Positions 6,082-15,064 are shown, numbered from the stretch's first letter. The stretch is 26,994 nucleotides of DNA from an uncultured Eggerthellaceae bacterium (GCA_910577495.1 CAJTML010000014.1:1-26994); one strand, 5' to 3'. The notes: generated by a model not told the origin, from the sequence alone. Numbers and translations are program-made.

Positions 6082-8922
6082 GTGGCAAAGAGCTATAAAG
6101 ACACCATGATTTTGCCCAAAACGGATTTCCCGATGAGGGCGAATTTGCCAGAGAATGAACCCAAACGCTTGAAGAAATGGGAAGAAGAGCGCATTTACGA
6201 GCAGGTGCTTGAGAAGAATCGCGACGGAAAACCGTTCGTTCTTCATGACGGACCTCCGTATGCAAACGGTCCGATTCATATTGGACACTCGTTCAACAAG
6301 ATCCTCAAAGACTTTGTGAACAAGTCTCACGCACAGCGTGGCTTCTTTACGCCTTATGTTCCTGGCTGGGATTGCCATGGTCAGCCCATTGAGCACATGG
6401 TTGAAGTGACGCTTGGACCTGAAAAGATGGCTGCTATTGATCAGCCGACCCTTCGCCGCCTTTGTCGTGAGTGGGCTGAGAAGTATGTGGATATCCAGCG
6501 CGAGGGCTTCAAGCGCCTTGGTGTGAATGGTGACTGGGATAACCCGTATCTGACGTATGTGCCTAACTATGAGGCCGGTAACGTCGAAATTTTCAAGAAG
6601 ATGTATCTTGAGGGTTCAATTTATCGTGGTCGCAAGCCCATTCATTGGTGCAAGCATTGCCACACTGCTTTGGCTGAAGCTGAGATTGAATACTCGGATG
6701 AGACCTCGCCGTCAATTTTTGTACGCTTCAAGCTTGATGCTATGCCTGGCGTTTTTGAGGCTGCTGGCGCAAACGGTACGGCTTATATGGTCATCTGGAC
6801 CACAACGCCGTGGACGCTTCCGGCGAATACGGCAATTTCGCTGGCGCCCGATGCAGATTACGCCATGGTTATCGCCGATGGCTACAACATGATTTTTGCC
6901 AAGGAGCTCATTGAGGAAGTTGCCAAGCAGGCCGGTTGGGACACTTATGAGGTGGTATCTGGTGTAGATGGTGAGCCGGTCACGCTCAAAGGTCGTGAGC
7001 TTGCTGGTTTGACGTATACCTGCCCGATTCGCCAAGACCTCAAAGGCACGGTCATTTTTGGCGACCATGTTACCCTTGATTCTGGTACTGGTGCCGTGCA
7101 TACTGCACCTGGTCATGGTCAGGATGACTACTTAGTTGGTCTTGAATTCGATATTCCGCTTTTGATGCCGGTTGACGATAATGGCGTGCTGACCGATGAG
7201 GCTGGCCCGTTTGCTGGGCTTGATGTTGAAGCAGCCAATCCGGTTATTATCGAATGGCTACGCGAGCAGGGAACGCTTGTTGCTGAGAAGGAAATCCTGC
7301 ACAGCTATCCACACTGCTGGCGATGCCACAACCCTGTTATCTTTAGAGCCACCAATCAGTGGTTTGTTGCCATGGATAAAAACTCACTGCGTGAAAATGC
7401 GCTCAAAGCCATTGATCAGGAAGTAACGTGGTATCCGGCATGGGCCAAGAATCGTATTGGCTCCATGGTTGCAGACCGTCCAGACTGGTGCATTTCTCGT
7501 CAGCGCAGCTGGGGCGTGCCTATTCCGGTGTTTACCTGCGCCAAGTGCGGCAACACCGTGGCAACCGAAGAAACGTTTGATGCGGTTATTTCGCTCTTTT
7601 ACGAGAAGGGCGCGGATGCATGGTTTGTCGAAAAGCCTGCAGACTATCTTCCGCGTGGCGTAAAGTGTGAAGTGTGCGGCTGCACTGAACTGGTACCCGA
7701 AAAAGACATTTTGGACGTATGGTGGGAGAGCGGTGTTTCTCATACCAGCGTTTTGATTCATCGTGATGCTGAGGGTTTGCATTTCCCCGCAGAGATGTAT
7801 CTGGAAGGCTCTGACCAGCACCGCGGTTGGTTCCAGTCGTCGCTTCTGACCTCAATTGGTGCGTATGGCGTGCCGCCGTATCGCTCGGTTATGCACTGCG
7901 GCTTTACGGTTGATGAAGACGGTCGCAAGATGTCGAAGTCATTAGGCAACGGCATTGATCCGATGGATGTCATTAACAAGTATGGTGCTGACGTTTTGCG
8001 CCTTTGGGTATCCAGCGTTGATTATTCGCAAGACGTGGCAGTGGCGTTTAAGATCTTTGACCAGGTCTCAGATGCGTATCGTCGTTTCAGAAACAACTTC
8101 CGCTTCTTGCTGGGAAGCCTTGACGACTTTAGCTATAACTGCGCTGTTCAATCATGGGACGAGCTTGAACCGCTTGATCAGTACATGCTTGCCAAGACCG
8201 CGCTTTTGCTCAAAGGTGTCGAAGAGGCCTATGATGTCTGCAAGTTTAACGTTGTCTATCGTTTAGTGTATGACTTCGTCAATGAGCTTTCGTCGCTGTA
8301 TATGGACGTGATTAAGGATCGACTCTATTCAGAGGCTCCGGATTCGCCACGTCGCCGTGCTGCACAAACGGTTCTGGCGAATATCTTGGATGTTTTGGTT
8401 CGCATTATGTCTCCCATCCTGTCATTTACCACTGATGAGGTGTGGGGCTTCTATCCTGAAGGCATGAAAGCGGCTGATCGCGTCAGCAACGTACAACTTG
8501 CTGGCTGGCCTCAGGTTGCTGACTTTGTGCCGCAGTTGCCAACCGATACGCAAGCAGTTGTTGACGCTTTCGCGGGTATCTTAGAAGTTCGCGAAGTGAT
8601 CATGAAGGCACTTGAGGATGCTCGTGTTGCCAAGTTTATTAACAAGAGCCAAGAGGCACGCGTTGTTATTGCTGCTCCACAAGAGGCGCTTGCAACGCTT
8701 TCGACTTTGGATACGTCGCTGCTTGAAGACCTCTTCATTGTCTCTGAAGTTGAACTGGTGCAAGCTGATGAGCTTGCCTGCACCGTTGAGCAGGCTCAGG
8801 GCGAAAAGTGCCCGCGTTGCTGGAATTATCGCAAGCTGGGAGTTGACGAACGTCATCCTGATGTGTGCGAACGCTGCGCTTCGGTACTTGATGCCATTGG
8901 ATATAAGGATGACGAGGAGTAG
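6082..8922 (+). CDS. ileS: Isoleucyl-tRNA synthetase
   Basis: 946 residues. It charges tRNA-Ile and edits mischarged valine. The class I signatures are HIGH (66-69, in GPIHIGH) and KMSKS (616-620). The CP1 editing domain contains TTPWTLPANT. The C-terminal zinc finger is C910-x2-C913 and C929-x2-C932, as in the bacterial (eubacterial-type, mupirocin-sensitive) class. Further Cys pairs appear mid-protein (CKHC, CWRC, CAKC, CEVCGC). The GTG start at 6082 follows a GGGAAGG ribosome binding site. lspA starts 9 bases after the stop, a common ileS-lspA arrangement. Confidence 0.98.
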   Translation: MAKSYKDTMILPKTDFPMRANLPENEPKRLKKWEEERIYEQVLEKNRDGKPFVLHDGPPYANGPIHIGHSFNKILKDFVNKSHAQRGFFTPYVPGWDCHGQPIEHMVEVTLGPEKMAAIDQPTLRRLCREWAEKYVDIQREGFKRLGVNGDWDNPYLTYVPNYEAGNVEIFKKMYLEGSIYRGRKPIHWCKHCHTALAEAEIEYSDETSPSIFVRFKLDAMPGVFEAAGANGTAYMVIWTTTPWTLPANTAISLAPDADYAMVIADGYNMIFAKELIEEVAKQAGWDTYEVVSGVDGEPVTLKGRELAGLTYTCPIRQDLKGTVIFGDHVTLDSGTGAVHTAPGHGQDDYLVGLEFDIPLLMPVDDNGVLTDEAGPFAGLDVEAANPVIIEWLREQGTLVAEKEILHSYPHCWRCHNPVIFRATNQWFVAMDKNSLRENALKAIDQEVTWYPAWAKNRIGSMVADRPDWCISRQRSWGVPIPVFTCAKCGNTVATEETFDAVISLFYEKGADAWFVEKPADYLPRGVKCEVCGCTELVPEKDILDVWWESGVSHTSVLIHRDAEGLHFPAEMYLEGSDQHRGWFQSSLLTSIGAYGVPPYRSVMHCGFTVDEDGRKMSKSLGNGIDPMDVINKYGADVLRLWVSSVDYSQDVAVAFKIFDQVSDAYRRFRNNFRFLLGSLDDFSYNCAVQSWDELEPLDQYMLAKTALLLKGVEEAYDVCKFNVVYRLVYDFVNELSSLYMDVIKDRLYSEAPDSPRRRAAQTVLANILDVLVRIMSPILSFTTDEVWGFYPEGMKAADRVSNVQLAGWPQVADFVPQLPTDTQAVVDAFAGILEVREVIMKALEDARVAKFINKSQEARVVIAAPQEALATLSTLDTSLLEDLFIVSEVELVQADELACTVEQAQGEKCPRCWNYRKLGVDERHPDVCERCASVLDAIGYKDDEE

Positions 8923-8931
8923 TCAGCTGAC

Positions 8932-9480
8932 ATGCAAGTAAGTAATGAGCCGCGCGCCCATTCGCGTGCTAAGGTTTGTCTGGTATTTGCCGCGATTGTC
9001 GTTGCGTGGCTCATATTCGATCTTGCTACCAAAGCCTACTTCAACTCGTTTGAATTGGGTTCGGTGATAGCGGGACCGTTTGCGGGTATATTTCAGTTTC
9101 GTTTAGTGCATAACACGGGCATGGCCTGGGGCTTGTTTGGTGATTCTACGCAAGCCCTTGGCGTGATGTCGCTGATTGTGTGCGTTGTTTTGACGGGCTA
9201 TCTTTTCGCATCAGCACGACAGGCTAATTGGTGGCAAGTGATTGGTATTGGCCTTGTTGTTGCTGGCGGACTGGGGAACGCTATTGATCGGTTTACCCAG
9301 GGCTATGTCGTAGACTTCATTGAGACGACGTTTATTTCGTTTCCCGTGTTTAACATTGCCGATATTGGCGTGACGTGCGGCTTTGTTATCTTTTTGATTG
9401 GGCTGTTTTTATCATTCAACCAAGAACTGCCACGTGCAGATGCCCAACAAGAAGCAGATAATCCAGATCAGGAGCACTAA
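8932..9480 (+). CDS. lspA: Lipoprotein signal peptidase (signal peptidase II)
   Basis: 182 residues with four hydrophobic segments (about 15-32, 75-94, 101-115, 147-162). It is an aspartic protease of the cytoplasmic membrane that cleaves the signal peptide from prolipoproteins. Catalytic aspartates are D119 (GNAIDRF) and D144 (NIADIG); NTGMAWGLF (61-69) is also conserved. The ribosome binding site AGGAG lies inside the end of ileS. The stop TAA shares its last base with the rluD ATG (TAATG), indicating translational coupling. A hydrophilic tail of about 18 residues follows the last membrane segment. Confidence 0.96.
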   Translation: MQVSNEPRAHSRAKVCLVFAAIVVAWLIFDLATKAYFNSFELGSVIAGPFAGIFQFRLVHNTGMAWGLFGDSTQALGVMSLIVCVVLTGYLFASARQANWWQVIGIGLVVAGGLGNAIDRFTQGYVVDFIETTFISFPVFNIADIGVTCGFVIFLIGLFLSFNQELPRADAQQEADNPDQEH

Positions 9481-10505
9481 TGGGGCGCCTGCTGAGCTAT
9501 ACCGTACAAGATCCCGATCAGTTGCTTCGTCTTGACACGCTTCTTGCTGATAAGGGCTTGTATCCTTCAAGATCTGCCAGCGCAAAAGCAATTGATGAGG
9601 GACTTGTATTCGTCAACGGTGACGTCAAGCCGAAAAAATACCAGGTCTCTTCTGGAGATCTCATTGTGTACGAAATTGAAGATGCTGCTGTTCCGCATAA
9701 AGTAAGCGGCGAACATATCCCACTTGATATTCGCTATGAAGATGATGACCTTATTGTTTTGTCGAAACAAAAGGGTCTTGTTTGTCATCCAAGCGCAGAT
9801 CATGAAAGCGGAACGCTTGTCAATGCACTGATCTACCATTGTGGTGCCGATCACCTCTGTAACGTACAAGGCGAGGATGATCGTCTTGGCATTGTGCACA
9901 GGCTTGACCAAGATACTTCTGGGCTTATGCTGGCGGCCAAGAGCGATACTGCAGGGCTTTTACTCATGCAAGCAATCAAAGATCGCGTGGTGGATCGGCG
10001 TTATTTGGCGCTGGTTCATGGAATCATTTCACAAGACACCGGCATGATTGATGCTCCTATTGCCCGCGCTGAAAAAGATCGCAAGCGCATGGCGGTTCGA
10101 GACTGCGCGTCGTCGCGTGAGGCTATTACCACCTTCCGCGTGCTTGAGCGCTTTTCTGCCGGGTCTCATGATGATGGGTATACCCTGATTGATTGCAAGT
10201 TGTTTACGGGGCGCACGCATCAGATTCGCGTCCATATGGAGTTCACTAAACACCCGCTGGTGGGCGAACAAGTCTATACTTCGTCCATGCCACGCGCAAC
10301 AAGCGCTCAGCTGGGGCTTGATCACCAGTTTCTCCACTCGTTTATGCTGACGTTTGATCATCCGCTTACGGGGGAGACGTTGAGTTTTGTTGATGGGTTG
10401 CCTGAAGATCTGGAACAGGTACTCATGTCTCTTGAGCCAAGAAGTCTCGGCAAAACAGAAGCAGGCGAAGAGATCTTCGCCAAAATTGCCGCTCAACAAG
10501 ACTAG
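9480..10505 (+). CDS. RluA-family 23S rRNA/tRNA pseudouridine synthase
   Basis: 341 residues. An N-terminal S4 RNA-binding domain (about 16-75) precedes the catalytic domain, whose signature HRLDQDTSG (140-148) carries the catalytic aspartate D143. TGRTHQIRVHM is the second conserved block. The S4 domain and length fit RluD, which modifies helix 69 of 23S rRNA, but RluC- and RluD-like specificity cannot be separated here. It is the last gene of ileS-lspA-rluD. Its stop (10503-10505) abuts the stop of the convergent membrane protein gene with no base between. Confidence 0.93.
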   Translation: MGRLLSYTVQDPDQLLRLDTLLADKGLYPSRSASAKAIDEGLVFVNGDVKPKKYQVSSGDLIVYEIEDAAVPHKVSGEHIPLDIRYEDDDLIVLSKQKGLVCHPSADHESGTLVNALIYHCGADHLCNVQGEDDRLGIVHRLDQDTSGLMLAAKSDTAGLLLMQAIKDRVVDRRYLALVHGIISQDTGMIDAPIARAEKDRKRMAVRDCASSREAITTFRVLERFSAGSHDDGYTLIDCKLFTGRTHQIRVHMEFTKHPLVGEQVYTSSMPRATSAQLGLDHQFLHSFMLTFDHPLTGETLSFVDGLPEDLEQVLMSLEPRSLGKTEAGEEIFAKIAAQQD

Positions 10506-11267
10506 TTATTTGCGTCCGTATACGCTTGTGTTATGCATTACGGCATTCATGTAGCTATCAGGGAAATACGTGTCGAAAAACACTTGCTCAGCATTGGTGG
10601 CCTGAAGCCCCATGGCGCGTTCTGCTTGACGCTCCAGAGCAAGCAAGGTGCATCCAATATCCAAAAACAAAATGATGCTCATGATGATGGTGAGTGCTTT
10701 GACCGCAGGCTTGTTGGGATGGGTGTGCTGAAAGGCGCTTTTGATAAATGGCATCATGAGGCGCATCCAAACTAAGCCCAAAAGACCCCACATCACGCCA
10801 AAGGCAAAGTTGGTTCTGCCGCCAATACTACCGAACGTGCCGGTATAATCCCAGGCGATAGCCCCAAACAGTACCTCCATAAGCCAGCTGGTTAAAAACT
10901 CAATGCATGAGCCAAGCACCATTGAAACCAGAAAGATTACCAGGTTGTGAGAGTGGTAAAACTTATTGAGGAAGACGGTTAATACGACTGCACCAACGCC
11001 ATAGATGGGCGAAAACGGTCCCCATACCAGTCCCGCGCGGCTTTCGTAGCCTCCAAACACAATGAGATGAAAGATGGTTTCGACAATGAGCCCAAATACG
11101 CTTCCAACGACAAAAATCCAAAAGAGTTTGAAGTAGGTCAAATGAATGAAGTCATTGCTGGGGCTTAAGAATGCGTGCAACTCGCGAAGCATTTGCTTAT
11201 CAAGTCGAACGTGATATGACCCGCTCTGTCCGCTCAGATTCGCTGTACTTTTCGCTTCTTGTGTCAT
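10506..11267 (-). CDS. CmpB-like integral membrane protein (putative ABC transporter type IV family)
   Basis: 253 residues from the ATG at 11267, with about 5-6 hydrophobic segments and a hydrophilic N-terminal tail of about 40 residues. GLVWGPFSPIYGVGA and GRTNFAFGVMWGLLGLVW match the family annotated as putative ABC transporter type IV (CmpB), common in Firmicutes and Coriobacteriia and of unproven function. No ATPase gene is adjacent, so transport is not established. A TTG two codons upstream is possible, but the ATG has a better-placed GGGGATT. The gene shares a divergent control region with hemH. Confidence 0.75.
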   Translation of the reverse strand: MTQEAKSTANLSGQSGSYHVRLDKQMLRELHAFLSPSNDFIHLTYFKLFWIFVVGSVFGLIVETIFHLIVFGGYESRAGLVWGPFSPIYGVGAVVLTVFLNKFYHSHNLVIFLVSMVLGSCIEFLTSWLMEVLFGAIAWDYTGTFGSIGGRTNFAFGVMWGLLGLVWMRLMMPFIKSAFQHTHPNKPAVKALTIIMSIILFLDIGCTLLALERQAERAMGLQATNAEQVFFDTYFPDSYMNAVMHNTSVYGRK

Positions 11268-11298
11268 TCTCAAATCCCCATATCATGTCAAGAAATTC

Positions 11299-11308
11299 AG
11301 TATATACT
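11299..11308. promoter_or_regulatory. Palindromic -10 region between the CmpB-like gene and hemH
   Basis: AGTATATACT is a perfect palindrome giving a TATACT -10 hexamer on both strands (11303-11308 plus, 11306-11301 minus). No good -35 is visible in either direction. The 101-base gap between the two genes holds nothing else recognisable apart from the AAGGAAGG ribosome binding site of hemH at 11351-11358. Confidence 0.5.
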
Positions 11309-11368
11309 ACTCCGTGGGGGAGTCTAAGAGGTTACTAACCATCATGTTGTAAGGAAGGCGATTCAAAC

Positions 11369-12382
11369 GTGTCAGAATTAAAGACCGTTGGCGTGTTGTT
11401 GGTGAATACGGGCACGCCAGACGCTCCAAAACCCCGAGCAGTTCGCAAATATCTTGCACGTTTTTTGTCTGATCCACGCATTTGCCCTATGCCGAGGGTG
11501 GCATGGTGGTTTATCTTGCATCTATTCATTTTGCCGAAACGCGGGCGAGTTTCTGCGAAAAAGTATGCAAAGATTTGGACCGACGAAGGCTCACCATTTA
11601 CCATTGAGCATCAAAAGCTTATGCGTGGCTTGCAAGCGCAATATGACAGCGTTGACGCGCCCATAATCGTACGCGTTGCCATGGACTACTCAAAACCTTT
11701 TGTAGTTGATGAGATGGCAGAGCTCAAAGCTTTGGGCTGTGAGCGCGTGGTAGTTCTGCCACTCTATCCACAAAGTGCCTTGTCAACTACAGGATCCGTT
11801 CAAGATCATGTAGCGGATGCACTAAAAAAGCTGCAGTGGGATGTGCCTGTTACGGTCATAGATAACTATCACGATAATCCTACCTATATTCGCGCACTTG
11901 CAGCTTCTATAAAGCATGCAGGATTTGAGGTAGATTCAAACGATAAGCTGCTGTTTTCTTATCACTCAATCCCGCTTAATGATATCGAAAACGGTGACTC
12001 CTACGAGCTTCAGACAGGAGCTAGTAGTCTGCTCATAGCCAGTGAGCTTGGACTGGACCGCGTACGTTGGACAATTGGTTACCAGTGTCGGTTCGATAAA
12101 TCGCGTGCGTGGCTTGCGCCTTTTACCAAAGATGTGCTCAAGCGCCTTGCTGAACATGACGATGGTCGGTTGTTTATGGTGTGTCCAAACTTCGCGGTTG
12201 ATTGCTTAGAGACACTGTATGATATTGATTATGAGTTCAAACCAATGTATTTTGAAGACATGGTCCAAGCAGGAAAAACACCTTATGAAGACTGTTTTCA
12301 CTACGTTCCTTGTTTGGACAAGAGTAAAGCTCACGTGCAGGTACTCTATGATGTGCTTGCGCCCTATGTTTTGAAGGGATAG
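11369..12382 (+). CDS. hemH: Ferrochelatase, proteobacterial-like type
   Basis: 337 residues. It inserts Fe2+ into a porphyrin in the last or next-to-last step of heme synthesis. The catalytic His is H199 (FSYHSIP) and the conserved Glu is E281 (DCLETL). VNTGTPDAPKPRAVRKYL, WTDEGSPF, CPNFAVDCLETL and YVPCLD follow the E. coli-like pattern. They do not follow the actinobacterial coproporphyrin ferrochelatase pattern, where the Glu region reads differently (FVSDHLE type). The GTG start at 11369 follows AAGGAAGG. No other heme gene is in the window. coaBC begins 5 bases after the stop, so the two are probably cotranscribed. Confidence 0.95.
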   Translation: MSELKTVGVLLVNTGTPDAPKPRAVRKYLARFLSDPRICPMPRVAWWFILHLFILPKRGRVSAKKYAKIWTDEGSPFTIEHQKLMRGLQAQYDSVDAPIIVRVAMDYSKPFVVDEMAELKALGCERVVVLPLYPQSALSTTGSVQDHVADALKKLQWDVPVTVIDNYHDNPTYIRALAASIKHAGFEVDSNDKLLFSYHSIPLNDIENGDSYELQTGASSLLIASELGLDRVRWTIGYQCRFDKSRAWLAPFTKDVLKRLAEHDDGRLFMVCPNFAVDCLETLYDIDYEFKPMYFEDMVQAGKTPYEDCFHYVPCLDKSKAHVQVLYDVLAPYVLKG

Positions 12383-12387
12383 GGGAT

Positions 12388-13605
12388 ATGACTACCTCAA
12401 CACAAGCAAGCTCGGCACCGACAAAAACCGTGGTGCTTGGTGTCACTGGTTGTATTGCCGCGTATAAATCCGCTGAAATTGTTCGCGCCCTCCAAAAGGC
12501 AGGCGTGCGCGTTAAGGTTATCATGACCGAACATGCCACGCATTTTGTTGACCCCGTAACGTTTCGGGCGCTCACACATGAAAAGGTGGCCATCGGCCTG
12601 TTTGACGATCCGACCGATCCAATTCACCACATTTCGCTTGCCCAAGAAGCTGATGTGATGCTGCTGGCACCGTGCACGGCAAACATGCTGGCGAAGGTGG
12701 CAAATGGTATTGCTGATGACCTGTTGTCCACGACGGTCTTGGCAACCACGGCGCCAATCGTGGTTGCACCAGCCATGAACGTGCATATGTATGAGAATCC
12801 CGCGACGCGCTACAACATTGGTAAGCTGCAGATACGCGGCGTTCATTTTGTAGAGGCGGGTACGGGATATCTGGCGTGCGGAGATGTTGGTAAGGGCAGA
12901 CTTGCCGATGTTGAAGACATCGTTTCTGCAACACTCGCACAGCTAGGCATCAAGCGCGATTTGGCAGGAAAGCACGTTATGATTACTGCAGGACCAACGG
13001 TTGAGCCTATTGATCCTGTTCGCTATATCACCAATCGCTCATCAGGTAAAACGGGATATGCCATTGCTCGTGCAGCAGCGGCTCGTGGAGCCGACGTCAC
13101 CCTTATTTCAGGTCCTGTCGCTCTACAGGCGCCAGAAGGTGTCTCCATGGTATACGTGCAAACTGCAGATGAGATGCTGGCTGCCGCCGAAGAAGCTTTC
13201 GAAAGTGCCGACATTGGTATTTTTGCTGCTGCCGTAGCTGACATGAAGCCTGCTCATAGCGCAGACCATAAGCTTAAAAAGGGAGCTGATGATTCTGAGC
13301 TCTCCGGAATTGAGCTCGTAGAAAACCCCGATATCTTAGAAACACTGGGAGCCAAGAAGGGTGACCGTGTGGTGGTTGGTTTTGCAGCTGAAACCGACAA
13401 CGTGCTTGAAAACGCTCAGAAGAAATTGATTGCCAAGCATGCTGATGTGATTGTTGCAAATCAGGTTGGCGAAGGCATGGCGTTTGGAACCGATGACAAT
13501 GAGGTGTGGTTCTTAGATCATGAGGAAACTGAAGCACTTCCACTCATGAGTAAGGCGCGCCTTGCGGATGCAATTTTGAGCAAGTCGTTGGATTTTTTGC
13601 TCTAA
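12388..13605 (+). CDS. coaBC: Bifunctional phosphopantothenoylcysteine decarboxylase/phosphopantothenate-cysteine ligase
   Basis: 405 residues. The N-terminal CoaC flavoprotein domain (about 13-185) has TGCIAAYKSAE, the active-site His (H81 in HHISLA), the PAMNVHMYENP substrate-recognition clamp (128-138) and the catalytic Cys C164 (YLACGDVG). The C-terminal CoaB domain (about 192-405) has GPTVEPIDPVRYITNRSSG and a KLKKG motif. Together they turn 4'-phosphopantothenate plus cysteine into 4'-phosphopantetheine for coenzyme A. The nucleotide used by CoaB (CTP in bacteria) is family knowledge. It is the second gene after hemH. Confidence 0.97.
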   Translation: MTTSTQASSAPTKTVVLGVTGCIAAYKSAEIVRALQKAGVRVKVIMTEHATHFVDPVTFRALTHEKVAIGLFDDPTDPIHHISLAQEADVMLLAPCTANMLAKVANGIADDLLSTTVLATTAPIVVAPAMNVHMYENPATRYNIGKLQIRGVHFVEAGTGYLACGDVGKGRLADVEDIVSATLAQLGIKRDLAGKHVMITAGPTVEPIDPVRYITNRSSGKTGYAIARAAAARGADVTLISGPVALQAPEGVSMVYVQTADEMLAAAEEAFESADIGIFAAAVADMKPAHSADHKLKKGADDSELSGIELVENPDILETLGAKKGDRVVVGFAAETDNVLENAQKKLIAKHADVIVANQVGEGMAFGTDDNEVWFLDHEETEALPLMSKARLADAILSKSLDFLL

Positions 13606-13610
13606 CGTGC

Positions 13611-13639
13611 TTGCAATGCTCGTCGGATACCGCTAGTAT
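13611..13639 (+). promoter_or_regulatory. Promoter of tRNA-Pro
   Basis: TTGCAA (13611-13616), 17-base spacer, TAGTAT (13634-13639). It begins directly after the coaBC stop and would start transcription about 32 bases before the tRNA. Confidence 0.6.
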
Positions 13640-13677
13640 ATTCCGTGCTGTTTTAAGCAAGAGCTCAAAACACGAAC

Positions 13678-13754
<77 letters not shown>

Positions 13755-13762
13755 GGACAAAC

Positions 13763-13800
13763 AAAGAGGCTTACACGTTTGTGTAAGCCTCTTTTTATTT
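13763..13800 (+). terminator. Strong terminator after tRNA-Pro, bidirectional
   Basis: AAAGAGGCTTACAC (13763-13776) pairs perfectly with GTGTAAGCCTCTTT (13781-13794) around the loop GTTT, followed by a T-rich run (CTTTTTATTTTT). On the minus strand the hairpin is followed by TTTGTTTGT, so it can also end the convergent DUF454 transcript. Confidence 0.95.
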
Positions 13801-13819
13801 TTGATGAACCGCAGTAGCG

Positions 13820-14239
13820 TTAGTCAAGCGCGGCTTCTTGCTGGTTCAATCGTGCTTCACCCTGAGCGCGAGCAACGTCAATCGGAATCGTTTTAATACG
13901 CGCGGTGAAATACCAAATCTCAAAGATGACAAGTGCCACTAAAAGGATTTTGGCCCACGTAAAGGGGAGTACGATGGCCAGGATTGACATAATGACAACA
14001 CCAGGTGAGCAACACAGCAGTTTAGTGCGCAACGTCATCTCACGATTTTCGACAAAGTTCGCCAAGTAGCGCTTATAGAGTTTGGTTTCCATAAACCAAT
14101 CATTGAGGCGCTTTGAGCTGCGAAGAAAGAAAAACGAAGCTAAAAGCAAAAACGGTGTTGTAGGAAGCACGGGCAAGACTGCACCAAGTGCACCTAAACC
14201 AAAAAAGAACAATCCGAGTGCCGCGTAAAGAATGCGCAT
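13820..14239 (-). CDS. DUF454 (YbaN-like) inner-membrane protein
   Basis: 139 residues. The N-terminal hydrophobic hairpin (about 3-40) contains the family signature LPTTPFLLLASFFFLRSS; a second hydrophobic pair lies at about 83-112. DUF454 proteins such as E. coli YbaN are conserved small membrane proteins without a settled function. The C-terminal tail (from about 115) is charged and probably cytoplasmic. A minus-strand TATACT at 14293-14288 could be its -10. It is a single-gene unit between two plus-strand units. Confidence 0.88.
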   Translation of the reverse strand: MRILYAALGLFFFGLGALGAVLPVLPTTPFLLLASFFFLRSSKRLNDWFMETKLYKRYLANFVENREMTLRTKLLCCSPGVVIMSILAIVLPFTWAKILLVALVIFEIWYFTARIKTIPIDVARAQGEARLNQQEAALD

Positions 14240-14542
14240 ACATCAACTTTCTCTCAGGTGAAATACACAAGCTCCCTCAAGCGTGAAAGTATACGCGAAC
14301 AGCGCGGCATTACTTCTTGAAACCAGCAAGAGGGCAGGTAATACGCAGTATTTACACGAGCTAAAACAAATCTTACGCTTCGCCAACACCGACTTTATAG
14401 CTGCTGTTCAAAGAACCAAATGCATGCGTTTGCAACACACGAGAGGTTACAAAGCGTTAATGAAAGTTTGAAAATCCGCAGATAACTGCTAGTGTATGCC
14501 TTGCATGGGGAGCACTAAGGATGAATTAGGAGAAGAGTGTAT
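14240..14542. other. Intergenic region between DUF454 gene and protein tyrosine phosphatase
   Basis: 303 bases without a convincing gene. It holds a minus-strand TATACT for the DUF454 gene (14293-14288). Nested short inverted repeats lie around 14310-14341 (TTAC/GTAA outside CTTG/CAAG). A possible plus-strand promoter for the phosphatase is TTGAAA at 14468-14473, 16-base spacer, TAGTGT at 14490-14495. A 62-codon open frame from GTG 14283 has no ribosome binding site and looks random. Confidence 0.5.
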
Positions 14543-15064
14543 ATGTCTCAAACAGACCACAATCTCAGTATTGATGCTGCGTCACCACTTCGCATTCTCT
14601 TTGTGTGTCATGGCAACATTTGTCGCTCGCCAATGGCGGAATATATCATGAAGCATCTGATGCATGAGCAGAAACAAGACGACTACTTCATCATTGATTC
14701 AGCGGCAACGAGCTGCGAAGAAATTGGCAATGGCGTACATCCTGGAACGCGTCGTGTTTTGGCAGAGCATGCTATTGCTTGCGGAGATCATCGCGCGCGT
14801 CGTCTTCGTCCACAAGATGGTGTTTCGTGGGATTTAATCGTGGCCATGGATGATGCTAATATGCGCAATATCGCCAAGATCCTTCCGTCGCAATCCCAAG
14901 CCTCAGTCCATAAGTTGATGCTCTTTACAGGTGATAATGCGGATGTGGCTGATCCGTGGTATACGGGAGACTTTGAGCAAACCTATACGGATGTTTATGC
15001 TGGATGCAAAGCTCTTTTGGCCTTACTACAAGGCTTTTTGTCGCAACGTTTAGCTGATAACTAA
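14543..15064 (+). CDS. Low-molecular-weight protein tyrosine phosphatase
   Basis: 173 residues from the ATG at 14543; a GTG two codons earlier is less well spaced from AGGAG (14528-14532). The phosphatase loop CHGNICRS (C22 nucleophile, R28) near the N-terminus and the general acid D137 in DPWYTGDF define the Wzb/PtpA type. A Trp-Tyr pair after the acid (DPWY) is typical. The N-terminal extension of about 15 residues is polar. Such enzymes often control capsule synthesis or arsenate reduction, but no tyrosine kinase, polysaccharide or arsenic gene is nearby, so the substrate is unknown. The next gene begins 120 bases downstream with no clear terminator between. Confidence 0.93.
   Translation: MSQTDHNLSIDAASPLRILFVCHGNICRSPMAEYIMKHLMHEQKQDDYFIIDSAATSCEEIGNGVHPGTRRVLAEHAIACGDHRARRLRPQDGVSWDLIVAMDDANMRNIAKILPSQSQASVHKLMLFTGDNADVADPWYTGDFEQTYTDVYAGCKALLALLQGFLSQRLADN

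Noticed and set aside
11286..11291. Minus-strand TTGACA as -35 of the CmpB-like gene
   Set aside because: A 17-base spacer would place its -10 over the start codon of that gene, with no -10-like hexamer there.
14283..14471. 62-codon open frame in the DUF454-phosphatase gap
   Set aside because: GTG start without a ribosome binding site, no recognisable domain, and it overlaps the probable phosphatase -35 region.
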